Source of the DNA: Pantoea allii
GTDB lineage: Bacteria > Pseudomonadota > Gammaproteobacteria > Enterobacterales > Enterobacteriaceae
Assembly (NCBI RefSeq): GCF_002307475.1
Contig: NZ_NTMH01000040.1
Location: forward strand, 1 to 64,000
DNA: 64,000 bases
Direction of reading: 5' to 3'
Position 1 is the first letter of the stretch. Every line of letters starts with the position of its first letter. Position numbers and translations under genes: made by a program. The notes under the pieces are model-generated. The model saw only the letters and a list, made by a program, of their open reading frames with translations, was not told the origin of the DNA and made no database searches. Positions 8,071 to 17,413 of this stretch are shown here, piece by piece.

Positions 8071-8271
8071 ATGTACCGGACCTATTCACGCCATAAAATC
8101 ATTTTGCGCCGTACGCTGGTTATCCTGTTGGGCCTGCTGGCACTGCCGGTCATGCTGTTTCGCCAGGATCGCGCACGTTTTTACAGCTATCTGCATCGTA
8201 TGTGGTGTAAAACCAGCGCAAAACCGGTCTGGCTGGCGCAGTCTGAGGCCGCAGCCGGTATTTTTTGGTAA
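8071..8271 (+). CDS. ybfA: YbfA, small membrane protein
   Basis: This 66-residue protein matches E. coli YbfA closely in its core ([28 protein letters not shown]). One membrane helix spans about residues 14-31, preceded by a basic stretch (RHKIILRRT). AGGAGA lies 5-10 bases upstream of the start. In E. coli it sits next to the kdp operon, so its position here fixes the deletion of kdpFABCD between kdpE and ybfA. Function is not known. Confidence 0.9.
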   Translation: MYRTYSRHKIILRRTLVILLGLLALPVMLFRQDRARFYSYLHRMWCKTSAKPVWLAQSEAAAGIFW

Positions 8272-8309
8272 GCAGGCTGCGCTAACCGCATCCATCTGCT
8301 CACCGACAG

Positions 8310-8350
8310 GCCTGTTCTCTTGCTTGACTCGAAGGGAACGGGCTTTTTTT
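8310..8350 (+). terminator. Terminator of ybfA
   Basis: GCCTGTTCTCTT and AAGGGAACGGGC pair (with two G-T pairs) around a 10-base loop and are followed by T8. Confidence 0.82.
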
Positions 8351-8414
8351 TAGGCGTTATCGCACTCTGCTTCATGGTGAAGGCTGATTTCCGTTATTTT
8401 TTGAGCTACACTTA

Positions 8415-8438
8415 AACCTCTACAAGTTTTCGGAGGTT
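8415..8438 (+). promoter_or_regulatory. Leader hairpin over the ybgA ribosome-binding site
   Basis: AACCTC (8415-8420) can pair with GAGGTT (8433-8438), which includes the GGAGG ribosome site of ybgA. The heptamer TACAAGT occurs twice around it (8421-8427 and 8440-8446), the second copy touching the start codon. The pairing and the repeat are seen; any control role, of translation or as an operator, is inferred. Confidence 0.4.
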
Positions 8439-8446
8439 GTACAAGT

Positions 8447-9406
8447 ATGAGCGAAAAAATTCCGGTTGGAATCAGCGCTTGCTTGCTGGGTGAGAGCGTC
8501 AGATTTGATGGCGGCCACAAACGCCTGGCCTTCGCCACTGAGCAACTTACCCCATTCGTGCGTTTTGAACCTGTCTGCCCTGAAATGGCGATTGGCCTTC
8601 CTACGCCTCGTCCAGCGCTTCGCCTCGTTAAAACCGGCGATGATGACGATCTTCACCTGTGCTTTAGCAAAGAAGGCGGGGAAGATATCACCGATAAAAT
8701 GCGCAACTGGTCCGAAAACCGGGTTAAATCTCTCCATCATCTTTGCGGCTACATTCTGTGTGCAAAATCACCCAGTTGCGGGATGGAACGCGTACGCATT
8801 TATGAACCGGCCACGAACAATAACCGCAAAGCGGGGACCGGTATTTTTACTGAATTTCTGCAACGTGAAATGCCCTGGTTGCCGCTTGAAGAAGATGGAC
8901 GCCTGAACGATCCGGCGCTGCGCGAAAATTTTATTGGTCGCATCTGCGCGCTCCATGAGTTTTATCAGATGTGGAAAGCGGGCCTGACGCGCCACAGCCT
9001 GATTGCCTTTCACAGCCGCTACAAGCTGTTGCTGCTGGCCCATTCGCAAAAAAAATACCGTGAGCTGGGGCCCTTTGTCGCCTCAATGAACCAGTGGGAA
9101 TCACTGGAGGCTTTTGCCTCTGAGTACCGCAACCGGCTGATGGATTTGATGTCTCAGCCCGCTTCTCGCACCAACCACACCAATGTGTTGATGCACGTTC
9201 AGGGATATTTCCGTAGTCAGTTAAGCTCGCCTCAGCGTAAAGAGCTGACGTCGCTGATTGACTGCTACCGCCAGGGAACGCAACCCCTGTTAGCGCCCAT
9301 CACCATCCTCAAACACTACATGGCGGAATACCCACATCCGTGGCTGACGCAGCAGCGTTACTTCGATCCATATCCCGAAGCCCTGCGCCTGCGATATGGA
9401 CAATGA
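8447..9406 (+). CDS. ybgA: YbgA/RudS-type two-domain protein (DUF523 + DUF1722)
   Basis: The 319-residue protein joins an N-terminal DUF523 domain (about 1-150) to a C-terminal DUF1722 domain (about 190-310); E. coli YbgA keeps only the second. DUF523 proteins of the TudS type are [4Fe-4S] desulfidases, and the three cluster cysteines are plausibly C12 (ISACLLG), C44 (PVCPEM) and C111 (KSPSCGM), all present. Two-domain proteins of this make-up (RudS) have been reported to remove sulfur from 4-thiouridine in tRNA; I infer that role from the architecture. It ends 12 bases before phrB and is surely co-transcribed. 4-thiouridine is the main near-UV chromophore in bacterial tRNA, which makes pairing with a photolyase sensible. 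Confidence 0.85.
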   Translation: MSEKIPVGISACLLGESVRFDGGHKRLAFATEQLTPFVRFEPVCPEMAIGLPTPRPALRLVKTGDDDDLHLCFSKEGGEDITDKMRNWSENRVKSLHHLCGYILCAKSPSCGMERVRIYEPATNNNRKAGTGIFTEFLQREMPWLPLEEDGRLNDPALRENFIGRICALHEFYQMWKAGLTRHSLIAFHSRYKLLLLAHSQKKYRELGPFVASMNQWESLEAFASEYRNRLMDLMSQPASRTNHTNVLMHVQGYFRSQLSSPQRKELTSLIDCYRQGTQPLLAPITILKHYMAEYPHPWLTQQRYFDPYPEALRLRYGQ

Positions 9407-9418
9407 TTCAGGAGCATT

Positions 9419-10846
9419 ATGACCACCCATTTAGTCTGGCTGCGAAACGATCTGCGCATTAATGATAATCTGGCACTGCACGCGGCCTGCAATCAACCTG
9501 ATGCCAACGTGATTGCGCTGTTTATCGCAACGCCGGGACAGTGGCAGCAACATGAGATGGCACCCCGGCAGGCCGCTTTCATTCACCAGAATCTGTGTAT
9601 ACTTCAGTCTTCCCTGGCGGAGCGGGGCATTCCGCTGCATTTTCATCAGTGTGATGATTTTGCGGCCAGCATCGGGTTCCTGGTCGAATTCTGCCAAAAG
9701 CAGCAGGTTGATCAGCTGTTTTATAACTATCAGTACGAAGTTAACGAACGTGAGCGGGACGCCAGGGCTGAAAAACGGCTGCATGAAGTGGACGTGGTTT
9801 GTCAGGGCTTTGATGACAGCGTACTGCTGTCGCCGGGGAGTATTCAAACCGGTGATGGTGAGATGTACAAAGTGTTTACGCCGTTCAGCCGCGCCTTTCT
9901 CCGTCGGTTACAGCAGGGGCTACCTGAGTGCGTACCCGCCCCTAAAGCCCGCGCAGGTGCGCCGCTTAGCGGACAAGAAAGCATCCCGCCTTTCGATTAT
10001 CCCCACGCCGATATTGACGCGTCGCTGTTTCCGCCCGGTGAACAGGCGGCGATTAAGCGGTTACGCGAGTTCGCCAAAAAAGCGGTTCTCGATTATTCAA
10101 CGCAGCGCGATCTGCCTGCGCTGGACAGTACCAGTCGTCTGTCGGGCTATCTCGCTGTCGGCGTGCTCTCGCCACGGCAATGCCTGCATCGCATCCTCCA
10201 TGAACAGCCGAAAGCACTGGATAACAGCCCGGCTACCGTATGGATCAATGAACTGATATGGCGTGAGTTCTATCGCCATCTCATCGTGGCGCACCCGCGT
10301 TTGTGTAAACATCAGCCCTTTGTCCACTGGACGCGCAATGTGGAGTGGCAACGCAACAGTGCGCATTTCGAGGCCTGGAAAGCGGGTAAAACCGGTTATC
10401 CCATCGTGGATGCGGCCATGCGCCAGATGCATACGCTTGGCTGGATGCATAACAGACTGCGTATGATTACGGCCAGTTTTCTGGTTAAAGATCTGCTTAT
10501 CGACTGGCGGGAAGGCGAGCGTTACTTTATGCAGCAACTGATAGACGGTGATTTGGCTGCCAACAATGGCGGCTGGCAGTGGGCGGCCTCAACCGGAACG
10601 GATGCTGCCCCCTATTTCCGCATTTTCAACCCGACCACCCAGGGCGAGCGCTTTGATAAAGCGGGTGAGTTTATCCGCCGCTATCTGCCTGAGCTGAGCG
10701 CGGTCCCTGATAGTGATATTCATCAGCCGCATCAATGGGCGCAGAAAAATAACAAGACACTCGATTATCCAGCGCCAATCGTGGAACATAAAGACGCACG
10801 TAAAAAGACACTCGACGCCTTTGAGCGCGCGAAGAACGCGGCCTGA
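9419..10846 (+). CDS. phrB: Deoxyribodipyrimidine photolyase
   Basis: PhrB splits UV-induced cyclobutane pyrimidine dimers using blue light, FADH- and a folate antenna. The 475-residue protein has the N-terminal antenna-binding Rossmann domain (TTHLVWLRNDLRINDNLAL at 2-20) and the C-terminal FAD domain with WINELIWREFYRH, the helix MRQMHTLGWMHNRLRMI and the signature NNGGWQWAASTGTDAAPYFR. The electron-transfer tryptophans W in these segments are present. It sits between ybgA and ybgI with 12 and 17 base gaps, forming a three-gene unit. Confidence 0.96.
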   Translation: MTTHLVWLRNDLRINDNLALHAACNQPDANVIALFIATPGQWQQHEMAPRQAAFIHQNLCILQSSLAERGIPLHFHQCDDFAASIGFLVEFCQKQQVDQLFYNYQYEVNERERDARAEKRLHEVDVVCQGFDDSVLLSPGSIQTGDGEMYKVFTPFSRAFLRRLQQGLPECVPAPKARAGAPLSGQESIPPFDYPHADIDASLFPPGEQAAIKRLREFAKKAVLDYSTQRDLPALDSTSRLSGYLAVGVLSPRQCLHRILHEQPKALDNSPATVWINELIWREFYRHLIVAHPRLCKHQPFVHWTRNVEWQRNSAHFEAWKAGKTGYPIVDAAMRQMHTLGWMHNRLRMITASFLVKDLLIDWREGERYFMQQLIDGDLAANNGGWQWAASTGTDAAPYFRIFNPTTQGERFDKAGEFIRRYLPELSAVPDSDIHQPHQWAQKNNKTLDYPAPIVEHKDARKKTLDAFERAKNAA

Positions 10847-10863
10847 GGCGGCAAGGAGCAGAA

Positions 10864-11607
10864 ATGAATCATCATGAGTTAGAAAGCATCGTCAACCAGC
10901 AGCTGGACACCCACAGCTTCAGCGATTACGCGCCAAACGGCCTTCAGGTAGAAGGGCGCGCCGAGGTAAAAACGGTGATCACCGGCGTCACCGCCTGCCA
11001 GGCGTTACTGGATGAAGCCGTGGCCCGTCATGCCGATGCGGTGCTGGTGCATCACGGTTATTTCTGGAAAAACGAGCCTGCGGTCATTAAAGGGATGAAG
11101 CGCCAACGGCTGCGTACCCTGTTGACTAACGATATTAATCTCTATGGCTGGCACTTACCGCTGGATGCGCACCCTCAACTGGGTAATAACGCGCAGCTGG
11201 CTAAACTGCTGGACATCAAGGTGATGGGCGAGATCATGCCGCTGGTGCCCTGGGGCGAATTTACCCAGCCAGTGACAGGTCAGCAACTGGCCCAGCGTAT
11301 TACCGAGGTGCTGGGGCGTGAGCCGCTGCACTGCGGCGATAATGCGCCTGCTGAAATCCGCCGCGTGGCCTGGTGCAGTGGTGGCGGTCAAGGGTTTATC
11401 GACAGTGCGGCTGTCTTTGGGGTGGATGCTTTTATAACGGGTGAAGTGTCTGAGCAAACCATTCACAGCGCACGCGAGCAGGGCCTGCACTTTTTCGCCG
11501 CCGGTCACCATGCGACCGAACGGTGCGGCATCCAGGCGCTGGGTGAGTGGCTGGCGGCAGAGCATGGCCTTGATGTGACCTTTATTGATATCCCTAATCC
11601 TGCCTGA
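10864..11607 (+). CDS. ybgI: YbgI, Nif3-like metal-binding hydrolase family protein
   Basis: YbgI belongs to the Nif3/DUF34 family, toroidal hexamers with a dinuclear metal site; the biochemical role is not settled (often labelled type 2 GTP cyclohydrolase, linked to radiation resistance in E. coli). The 247-residue protein has the family metal ligands in LVHHGYFW (near residue 63) and in FFAAGHHATERCG near the C-terminus, plus the central SGGGQGFI turn. Length equals E. coli YbgI. It follows phrB by 17 bases and is separated from pxpB by an inverted repeat and a promoter. Confidence 0.93.
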   Translation: MNHHELESIVNQQLDTHSFSDYAPNGLQVEGRAEVKTVITGVTACQALLDEAVARHADAVLVHHGYFWKNEPAVIKGMKRQRLRTLLTNDINLYGWHLPLDAHPQLGNNAQLAKLLDIKVMGEIMPLVPWGEFTQPVTGQQLAQRITEVLGREPLHCGDNAPAEIRRVAWCSGGGQGFIDSAAVFGVDAFITGEVSEQTIHSAREQGLHFFAAGHHATERCGIQALGEWLAAEHGLDVTFIDIPNPA

Positions 11608-11612
11608 TCCTG

Positions 11613-11640
11613 TGGGTTCTGTATAACGCGACAGAACCCA
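11613..11640 (+). terminator. Inverted repeat after ybgI, possible terminator
   Basis: TGGGTTCTGT and ACAGAACCCA form a perfect 10-bp stem with an 8-base loop right after the ybgI stop. The following bases are not a T-run, so it could instead be an operator for the pxp promoter that begins 6 bases later. Confidence 0.5.
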
Positions 11641-11646
11641 AATCTG

Positions 11647-11675
11647 TTGACACATCTCTGTCACTTTCGCATAAC
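11647..11675 (+). promoter_or_regulatory. Promoter of the 5-oxoproline (pxp) operon
   Basis: A perfect -35 TTGACA (11647-11652) and CATAAC (11670-11675) are 17 bases apart, upstream of pxpB. Confidence 0.65.
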
Positions 11676-11761
11676 TACCTTCTTCAGGCCACAACACCAG
11701 GGCCTGCTTTTGGACGCCAGCATGATGCCTGAGCGCAATCATTCAGTTTACCGGGAGGTGC

Positions 11762-12421
11762 GTGTTGCAAAAAACACGATGCTATATGCTGGGCGAACGT
11801 GCGGTGGTGCTGGAACTGGCACCGCCGGTTTCACTGGAAAGCCAGCAGCGAATATGGCACCTGAGTCACCGCGTGCAGTCACATGATGCGATACGGGACG
11901 TGATTCCCGGGATGAACAATCTCACCTTGCTGCTGCACGATGCGCCCGCTGATGCGCAGCAGGCGATCGATCAGCTCAACCACTGGTGGCAGGAAAGTGA
12001 GGCACAGGCCATCGAGTCCCGTGTGATGCAGATACCGGTTATCTACGGCGGTGAGGTGGGGCCAGACCTGACGCTGGTGGCGGAAAACGCCGGCATGTCA
12101 GTAACACAGGTGGTGGAGTTGCACAGCAGTCGCGATTACGACGTTTTTTTTATTGGTTTCCAGCCAGGATTTCCCTATCTGGCCGGGCTTGATCCTCGTC
12201 TGCACATCCCACGCCGTGCGGAACCCCGCGTTGTCGTCCCTGCCGGTTCGGTAGGGATTGGCGGGAGTCAGACGGGGGTTTATCCGTTAGCTTCGCCCGG
12301 CGGCTGGCAGCTCATTGGTCAAACCCAGCTGGCGCTCTTCACGCCACAGCAGCAGCCACCCACGTTGCTGCATCCGGGTGATAAAGTCCGTTTTGTTCCG
12401 CAAAAGGAAGGCATATGTTAA
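11762..12421 (+). CDS. pxpB: 5-oxoprolinase subunit PxpB
   Basis: PxpB (YbgJ, KipI-like) forms with PxpC and PxpA the prokaryotic ATP-dependent 5-oxoprolinase that opens 5-oxoproline to glutamate. The 219-residue protein has the KipI-type motifs [19 protein letters not shown] and [24 protein letters not shown] at 11762 is used because GGAGG stands just upstream; TTG at the next codon is possible. It overlaps pxpC by 7 bases, so the two are translationally coupled. Length matches E. coli (218). Confidence 0.94.
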   Translation: MLQKTRCYMLGERAVVLELAPPVSLESQQRIWHLSHRVQSHDAIRDVIPGMNNLTLLLHDAPADAQQAIDQLNHWWQESEAQAIESRVMQIPVIYGGEVGPDLTLVAENAGMSVTQVVELHSSRDYDVFFIGFQPGFPYLAGLDPRLHIPRRAEPRVVVPAGSVGIGGSQTGVYPLASPGGWQLIGQTQLALFTPQQQPPTLLHPGDKVRFVPQKEGIC

Positions 12422-13347
12422 CAATTCTTCGGGCGGGGCTGGCAACCAGTATTCAGGATTTCGGCCGCAATGACTGGCGGCAATACGGTATCGGCGTGAG
12501 TGGCGTTCTGGATCAGCCCGCCATGATCACGGCAAATTTACTGGTCGGTAATCCACCGGGCAGCGCTGTGCTGGAAATTGTCCTGGGTCAGTTCAAAGCA
12601 GAATTCAGACGTAATGGCTGGTTCGCCTTAACGGGGGCCGGCTGTCAGGCCGAACTGGATGGCAAGCCCGTCTGGACCGGTTGGCGGCTGCCGGTCAAAA
12701 AAGGTCAGGTGCTGGTGCTAAAGAAACCGGTCCACGGGATGCGCAGTTATCTGGCAATACAGGGCGGGTTCGATGTGCCGGACGTGCTGGGTTCATGCAG
12801 CACGGATTTGAAAGCCGGATTTGGCGGTTTTCAGGGGCGCACCTTGCAGGATGGCGATCGTCTTCCTTTAGGCCAGCCGGGGCAGCCTTTCACCCATAAA
12901 AAAGGTGTAAAGCAGTTGCTGTGGGGCAACCGCATTCGCGCGCTGCCGGGGCCGGAATATCACGAATTCAGTGAGGAGGCCCAGCAAAAGCTGTGGCGAG
13001 CAGCATGGACACTCAATCCACAAAGTAACCGCATGGGCTACCGTTTGCAGGGGCCTGCCTTGCAACGTGAAACCTCACGCGAGCTGTTATCCCATGGCCT
13101 GGTGCCGGGCGTCATTCAGGTGCCCGGTAGCGGGCAACCTATCGTATTGCTGGCCGATGCACAAACGACCGGCGGCTATCCGCGCATTGCCTGCATTATA
13201 GAGAGCGATCTCTACCATCTGGCGCAGATCCGTCTGGGGGAACCGATCCATTTTGTGCCCTGTACGACACAGGAGGCGCGGGCAGCAAAACGGCAACAGC
13301 AGCACGCACTGGATCAAATAGCATGGGGACTGGCTAATGAAAATTGA
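12415..13347 (+). CDS. pxpC: 5-oxoprolinase subunit PxpC
   Basis: PxpC (YbgK, KipA-like) is the biotin-dependent carboxylase-like subunit of 5-oxoprolinase. The 310 residues carry the family segments [38 protein letters not shown] and [19 protein letters not shown]. It overlaps pxpB by 7 bases upstream and pxpA by 11 bases downstream, consistent with coupled synthesis of a complex. Confidence 0.94.
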   Translation: MLTILRAGLATSIQDFGRNDWRQYGIGVSGVLDQPAMITANLLVGNPPGSAVLEIVLGQFKAEFRRNGWFALTGAGCQAELDGKPVWTGWRLPVKKGQVLVLKKPVHGMRSYLAIQGGFDVPDVLGSCSTDLKAGFGGFQGRTLQDGDRLPLGQPGQPFTHKKGVKQLLWGNRIRALPGPEYHEFSEEAQQKLWRAAWTLNPQSNRMGYRLQGPALQRETSRELLSHGLVPGVIQVPGSGQPIVLLADAQTTGGYPRIACIIESDLYHLAQIRLGEPIHFVPCTTQEARAAKRQQQHALDQIAWGLANEN

Positions 13348-14074
13348 CTTAAACGCCGATCTGGGGGAGGGCGGCGACAGCGATCGTGCGCTGTTGCAAC
13401 TGGTGAGCTCCGCCAATATCGCCTGTGGGTTTCACGCGGGCGATGCCCAGACGATGCTGCAATCCGTGCGCTGGGCCAGCGCATTTGGTGTGGCAATAGG
13501 CGCGCATCCCAGCTTTCCTGACCGTGAGAATTTTGGCCGCAGCGCCATGCAACTGCCGCCCGAAACTGTTTACGCCCAAATTATCTACCAGGTGGGCGCG
13601 CTGAAAAGCCTGGCGGAGAGCGAAGGGCAATCGCTGGTCCATGTAAAGCCCCATGGAATGTTGTACAACCAGGCTGCCGCCGACGCCGTGCTTGCGGACG
13701 CCATTGCCCGTGCCGTTAAGGCCGTCGATGCCGGACTGATTGTCGTGGGGCTGGCGAACAGCGAATCCATTCGGGCGGCGGCCCACTACGGCCTGAAAAC
13801 CCGCGAAGAAGTGTTTGCCGATCGCGGCTATCTCAGTAGCGGTGCCCTGGTGCCTCGGGGTCAACCTGGCGCGCTAATTGAAGAGGAAGCGCAGGCTATC
13901 GACCAGACCCTGGCGATGGTGCAGCAGGGGCGGGTAAAAAGCCTGAGTGGTGAGTGGGTTGCGGTCAATGCTCAAACCGTCTGTGTGCACGGTGATGGGG
14001 AACATGCCCTGCAGTTTGCGCAACGATTACGTGCCAGCTTCGCCAATAACAATATTGCTGTAACCAGTCAATAA
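13337..14074 (+). CDS. pxpA: 5-oxoprolinase subunit PxpA
   Basis: PxpA (YbgL, LamB/YcsF family) completes the 5-oxoprolinase. The 245 residues begin with the family signature [11 protein letters not shown] and contain [27 protein letters not shown] and [14 protein letters not shown]. It is the third gene of the pxpBCA block and is followed 58 bases later by the two transporter-like genes. Confidence 0.95.
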   Translation: MKIDLNADLGEGGDSDRALLQLVSSANIACGFHAGDAQTMLQSVRWASAFGVAIGAHPSFPDRENFGRSAMQLPPETVYAQIIYQVGALKSLAESEGQSLVHVKPHGMLYNQAAADAVLADAIARAVKAVDAGLIVVGLANSESIRAAAHYGLKTREEVFADRGYLSSGALVPRGQPGALIEEEAQAIDQTLAMVQQGRVKSLSGEWVAVNAQTVCVHGDGEHALQFAQRLRASFANNNIAVTSQ

Positions 14075-14132
14075 AGCGGCACAGCCGGGCTGATAAGCTC
14101 AGGCTTTTTTTCATATCTTACGAGGGGAAAAT

Positions 14133-14861
14133 ATGGATAGCGTAGTGAATCTCTGGCCACTTCTGGGCATTGCTGCCATCGTAGTCGGCTTCGTTTTGCG
14201 CTTTAATCCGGTGCTGGTGGTGATCGTCGCGGGCTTTGTCACCGGACTTGCCGCCATGATGCCGCTGGGCGATATTCTGCAAAAACTGGGTGAAGGTTTT
14301 CTGAATACCCGCAACCTGCCGCTTATCCTGCTGTTGCCGCTGGCGGTGATCGGCTTACTGGAACGCCATGGTTTGAAACAGCGTGCCCAGACGTGGATTG
14401 CTCAGATTAAAACCGCGACGGCGGGGCGACTGCTTATCGTCTATCTGTTTGTGCGCGAAATAACTGCGGCGCTGGGGCTGACCAGCCTCGGTGGGCATCC
14501 GCAAATGGTGCGGCCATTGCTGGCCCCGATGGCCGAAGGTGCCAGCGAAAGCCGGTACGGCGCGCTGTCTCCTGAGATACGCCACCGCCTGCGTGCCATG
14601 TCTGCCGCAACGGATAACGTCGGTTTATTCTTTGGCGAGGACATCTTTGTCGCTTTCGGTGCCATCATCTTCATGCACAATTTTATGCAGGAATCCGCCG
14701 GTATTCAGACCGAGCCGCTGCATATCGCCTTATGGGGCATTCCGACGGCTGTCGCTGCCTTTTTGATTCACTCCGCGCGTCTGTTAAGGCTGGATCGTCA
14801 ACTGGCACGTGAACTGAGCGCTATTAACAGTCAGACCAGTAAAGCCAAAGGAGCTCGCTAA
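14133..14861 (+). CDS. DUF969 family membrane protein, putative 5-oxoproline transporter subunit
   Basis: The 242-residue protein is strongly hydrophobic, with about five or six membrane helices (for example LLGIAAIVVGFVLRF, LVVIVAGFVTGLAAMM, LILLLPLAVIGLL, FVAFGAIIFMHNFMQ). It matches DUF969, which occurs next to DUF979 and often beside pxp or pcp genes; the substrate (5-oxoproline) is inferred from that linkage. Its stop overlaps the next start by one base, so both subunits are probably made in equal amounts. AGGGGA precedes the ATG. It is absent from this locus in E. coli. Confidence 0.82.
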   Translation: MDSVVNLWPLLGIAAIVVGFVLRFNPVLVVIVAGFVTGLAAMMPLGDILQKLGEGFLNTRNLPLILLLPLAVIGLLERHGLKQRAQTWIAQIKTATAGRLLIVYLFVREITAALGLTSLGGHPQMVRPLLAPMAEGASESRYGALSPEIRHRLRAMSAATDNVGLFFGEDIFVAFGAIIFMHNFMQESAGIQTEPLHIALWGIPTAVAAFLIHSARLLRLDRQLARELSAINSQTSKAKGAR

Positions 14862-15877
14862 TGTTCCAGCAACAGTATTTGATGTGGCTGGCCGGCGTTA
14901 TCTTGCTGGTGGTGGCCTTGTTGTCCTGGCGCGACAGCGCGAACCCGCGCCGTTTTACTACCGGACTGTTTTGGGGACTGTACGGCCTGATTTTTCTGGT
15001 GGGTGACTGGACCACGCGCTGGATGTCACAGCTCATGGGGTCAACAGAGAGCGGTACGCGCACCCTGCATATTACCGTCGGCGTTGCGGTCGTGCTGATG
15101 GGGTTGATTGCCGGATGTGGGGGCGTAAAGCTCGGGCGCTATCATCAGCGCAGCGAAGAGGAAAAGCAGGCCAGCGCACAACGCCTCAAAAATAAACTCT
15201 TTCTGCCCGCCTTAGCGATTCCTGTCGTAACGGTTATTGGTGTCCTGGCCTTTAATAATATTCCCGGTTTACAGAGCGGGTTATTTGGACCAGGCAACCA
15301 CTCTACGCTGGTCACGCTGTTTTCCATGACGGTGGGCTGCCTGCTGGGTTGGCTGATTGCCATGAAACTGACCCATGAAAAGCCGGTGCAGTCGATGCAG
15401 GAAACCCGACGCCTGCTGGATTGTGTGGGCTGGGCCTTTCTTTTACCGCAAATCCTGGCCACGCTGGGGCTGTTATTTACTGCTGCAGGTGTGGGCGGTG
15501 CCATTTCCCATATTACCGAACAGTATCTGGCGGTGGACAACCGCTTCATTGCGGTAACCGTTTACGCGGTCGGTATGGCGCTGCTGACAATGATCATGGG
15601 GAACGCCTTTGCTGCCTTCCCGATTATTACGGCGGGCATCGGTATTCCCATTCTGGTGCTGCAGCATGGTGGTAATCCGGCGGTGATGGCGGCAATCGGT
15701 ATGTTTTCAGGCTACTGCGGTACGCTAATGACCCCGATGGCGGCCAACTTTAATATCGTGCCTGCCGCGCTGCTGGAGTTGCCAGATCGTAATGCGGTTA
15801 TCAAAGCTCAGGTCCCGACCGGTGTGCTACTGTTAATCGTTAACGTATTTTTACTCTATTTCCTGATGTTTCTGTGA
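14861..15877 (+). CDS. DUF979 family membrane protein, putative 5-oxoproline transporter subunit
   Basis: This 338-residue protein has about nine or ten predicted membrane helices, beginning LMWLAGVILLVVALLSW and ending VLLLIVNVFLLYFLMFL. A glycine-rich stretch (FTAAGVGGAISHITEQYLA) and GYCGTLMTPMAANFN resemble substrate loops of ion-coupled carriers. It matches DUF979, partner of DUF969. It is coupled to the upstream gene by a one-base overlap and followed 6 bases later by pcp, so the operon would import and open 5-oxoproline. Confidence 0.82.
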   Translation: MFQQQYLMWLAGVILLVVALLSWRDSANPRRFTTGLFWGLYGLIFLVGDWTTRWMSQLMGSTESGTRTLHITVGVAVVLMGLIAGCGGVKLGRYHQRSEEEKQASAQRLKNKLFLPALAIPVVTVIGVLAFNNIPGLQSGLFGPGNHSTLVTLFSMTVGCLLGWLIAMKLTHEKPVQSMQETRRLLDCVGWAFLLPQILATLGLLFTAAGVGGAISHITEQYLAVDNRFIAVTVYAVGMALLTMIMGNAFAAFPIITAGIGIPILVLQHGGNPAVMAAIGMFSGYCGTLMTPMAANFNIVPAALLELPDRNAVIKAQVPTGVLLLIVNVFLLYFLMFL

Positions 15878-15883
15878 GGCAGC

Positions 15884-16531
15884 ATGAAAACGGTATTAAT
15901 AACGGCGTTTGAACCCTTTGGTGGCGAATCCATTAATCCATCATGGCAGGCGGTGAGTGCGCTGGAAGGCCAGCAGATTGCCGGTGCGCGTATTATCACG
16001 CGCCAGTTACCGGTCGTGTTCAGCGAGGTGCTGGACGTGTTGTATCAGGCGCTGGATGAGATTAAGCCGGATGCCATTATTTCCGTCGGACAGGCCGGTG
16101 GGCGCAGCGATATCACCGTCGAGCGCATTGGCATTAATGTTGATGACGCACGCATCCCCGATAACGCGGGTCATCAACCCGTGGATGAGCCGATTGTGCA
16201 GGATGGACCGGCTGCCTATTTCTCACGCCTGCCGATCAAAGCCATCGTGGCTGCTGTGCGCAAAGCCGGAATTCCGGCCTCAGTGTCGCAAACCGCCGGC
16301 ACCTTCACCTGTAACCGGGTGATGTACGGTTTGCTGCACTGGCTGCACCAACACGGCAGTGCGGCACGGGCGGGATTTATCCATATTCCTTACCTGCCTG
16401 AGCAGGCAGCGCATCATCCAGCCCAACCCAGCATGGCCGCCGCAACCGTGATCGAGGCGCTGAAAATTGCTGTACACACCACGCTGGAAACCACCCAGGA
16501 TCTCAAGGAAGCGGGTGGCGCAACCCATTAA
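15884..16531 (+). CDS. pcp: Pyrrolidone-carboxylate peptidase (pyroglutamyl peptidase I)
   Basis: Pcp removes N-terminal pyroglutamate from peptides and releases free 5-oxoproline. The 215 residues show the cysteine-peptidase C15 triad: E80 in [17 protein letters not shown]143 in [12 protein letters not shown] and H167 in [10 protein letters not shown]. It starts 6 bases after the DUF979 gene, so the same operon makes the substrate, transports it and converts it to glutamate. nei follows 11 bases after its stop. Confidence 0.95.
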   Translation: MKTVLITAFEPFGGESINPSWQAVSALEGQQIAGARIITRQLPVVFSEVLDVLYQALDEIKPDAIISVGQAGGRSDITVERIGINVDDARIPDNAGHQPVDEPIVQDGPAAYFSRLPIKAIVAAVRKAGIPASVSQTAGTFTCNRVMYGLLHWLHQHGSAARAGFIHIPYLPEQAAHHPAQPSMAAATVIEALKIAVHTTLETTQDLKEAGGATH

Positions 16532-16542
16532 GAGGACGAGTG

Positions 16543-17331
16543 ATGCCAGAAGGACCGGAGATCCGCCGCGTGGCGGATCAGCTTGAAGTTGCCATTGTCG
16601 GTCAGCCTTTAACCGACGTCTGGTTTGCTTTTCCTGCGTTAAAAACCTACGAGCCAGCATTAGTGGGGGAGAAGGTGGCGTCAATTGAGACGCGCGGCAA
16701 AGCGCTGCTGACACACTTCAGCAACGGTCTGACGCTCTATTCTCACAACCAGCTTTACGGCGTCTGGCGCATTGTGCCGCCCGACGTGCAGCCAGAGACC
16801 CGGCGACAGTTACGCGTGCGTCTGGCGACAGCAGACCAGGCGATATTGTTGTACAGCGCCTCAGATATTGCGTTGCTGAATGCGGAAACGCTGGCCAGCC
16901 ATCCGTTTCTCAATCGCATTGGGCCAGATGTGTTAAGCCACGCGCTGACGGTGGAGAACGTCACACAGCGGCTGCTTTCAGCGCGGTTTCGTCGTCGCCA
17001 GTTTAGCGGCTTATTACTGGACCAGGCGTTTCTGGCTGGATTGGGTAACTATCTGCGTGCGGAAATCCTCTGGCTGGCACAGCTGCTGCCGCACCACAAC
17101 GCGCAGTCACTGACCGGGTCACAGCTTGCTGCCTTCAGTGATGCGTTGCTCTCTGTGCCGCGTCATGCCTATCGTATGCGCGGGACAATGAAAAAGTATC
17201 ACAGCGAAGCGGCCTTTCGCTTTGAGGTGTTCCACCGTCAGGGTAAGCGGTGTCGGCGCTGCGGTGAGACGATTGAAAAGGGAGTGTTATCCTCCCGGCC
17301 GTTTTACTGGTGCCCGGGCTGTCAGATGTAA
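16543..17331 (+). CDS. nei: Endonuclease VIII (Nei)
   Basis: Nei is a DNA glycosylase/AP lyase that removes oxidised pyrimidines. The ATG at 16543 (not the GTG one codon earlier) places the catalytic proline right after the initiator Met: PEGPEIRR. The 262-residue protein has the Fpg/Nei N-terminal domain, the H2TH region ([15 protein letters not shown]) and a C-terminal zinc finger with CRRCG and CPGC. GAGG precedes the start. In E. coli nei also follows the pxp genes. Confidence 0.95.
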   Translation: MPEGPEIRRVADQLEVAIVGQPLTDVWFAFPALKTYEPALVGEKVASIETRGKALLTHFSNGLTLYSHNQLYGVWRIVPPDVQPETRRQLRVRLATADQAILLYSASDIALLNAETLASHPFLNRIGPDVLSHALTVENVTQRLLSARFRRRQFSGLLLDQAFLAGLGNYLRAEILWLAQLLPHHNAQSLTGSQLAAFSDALLSVPRHAYRMRGTMKKYHSEAAFRFEVFHRQGKRCRRCGETIEKGVLSSRPFYWCPGCQM

Positions 17332-17413
17332 ACGCCAGGCGGGTCTGATCGACAGCGCGGCAGCAAAACGATGGCTCAGGTTAATTCACAGGTTTCTGTT
17401 GCAGGACATCACG

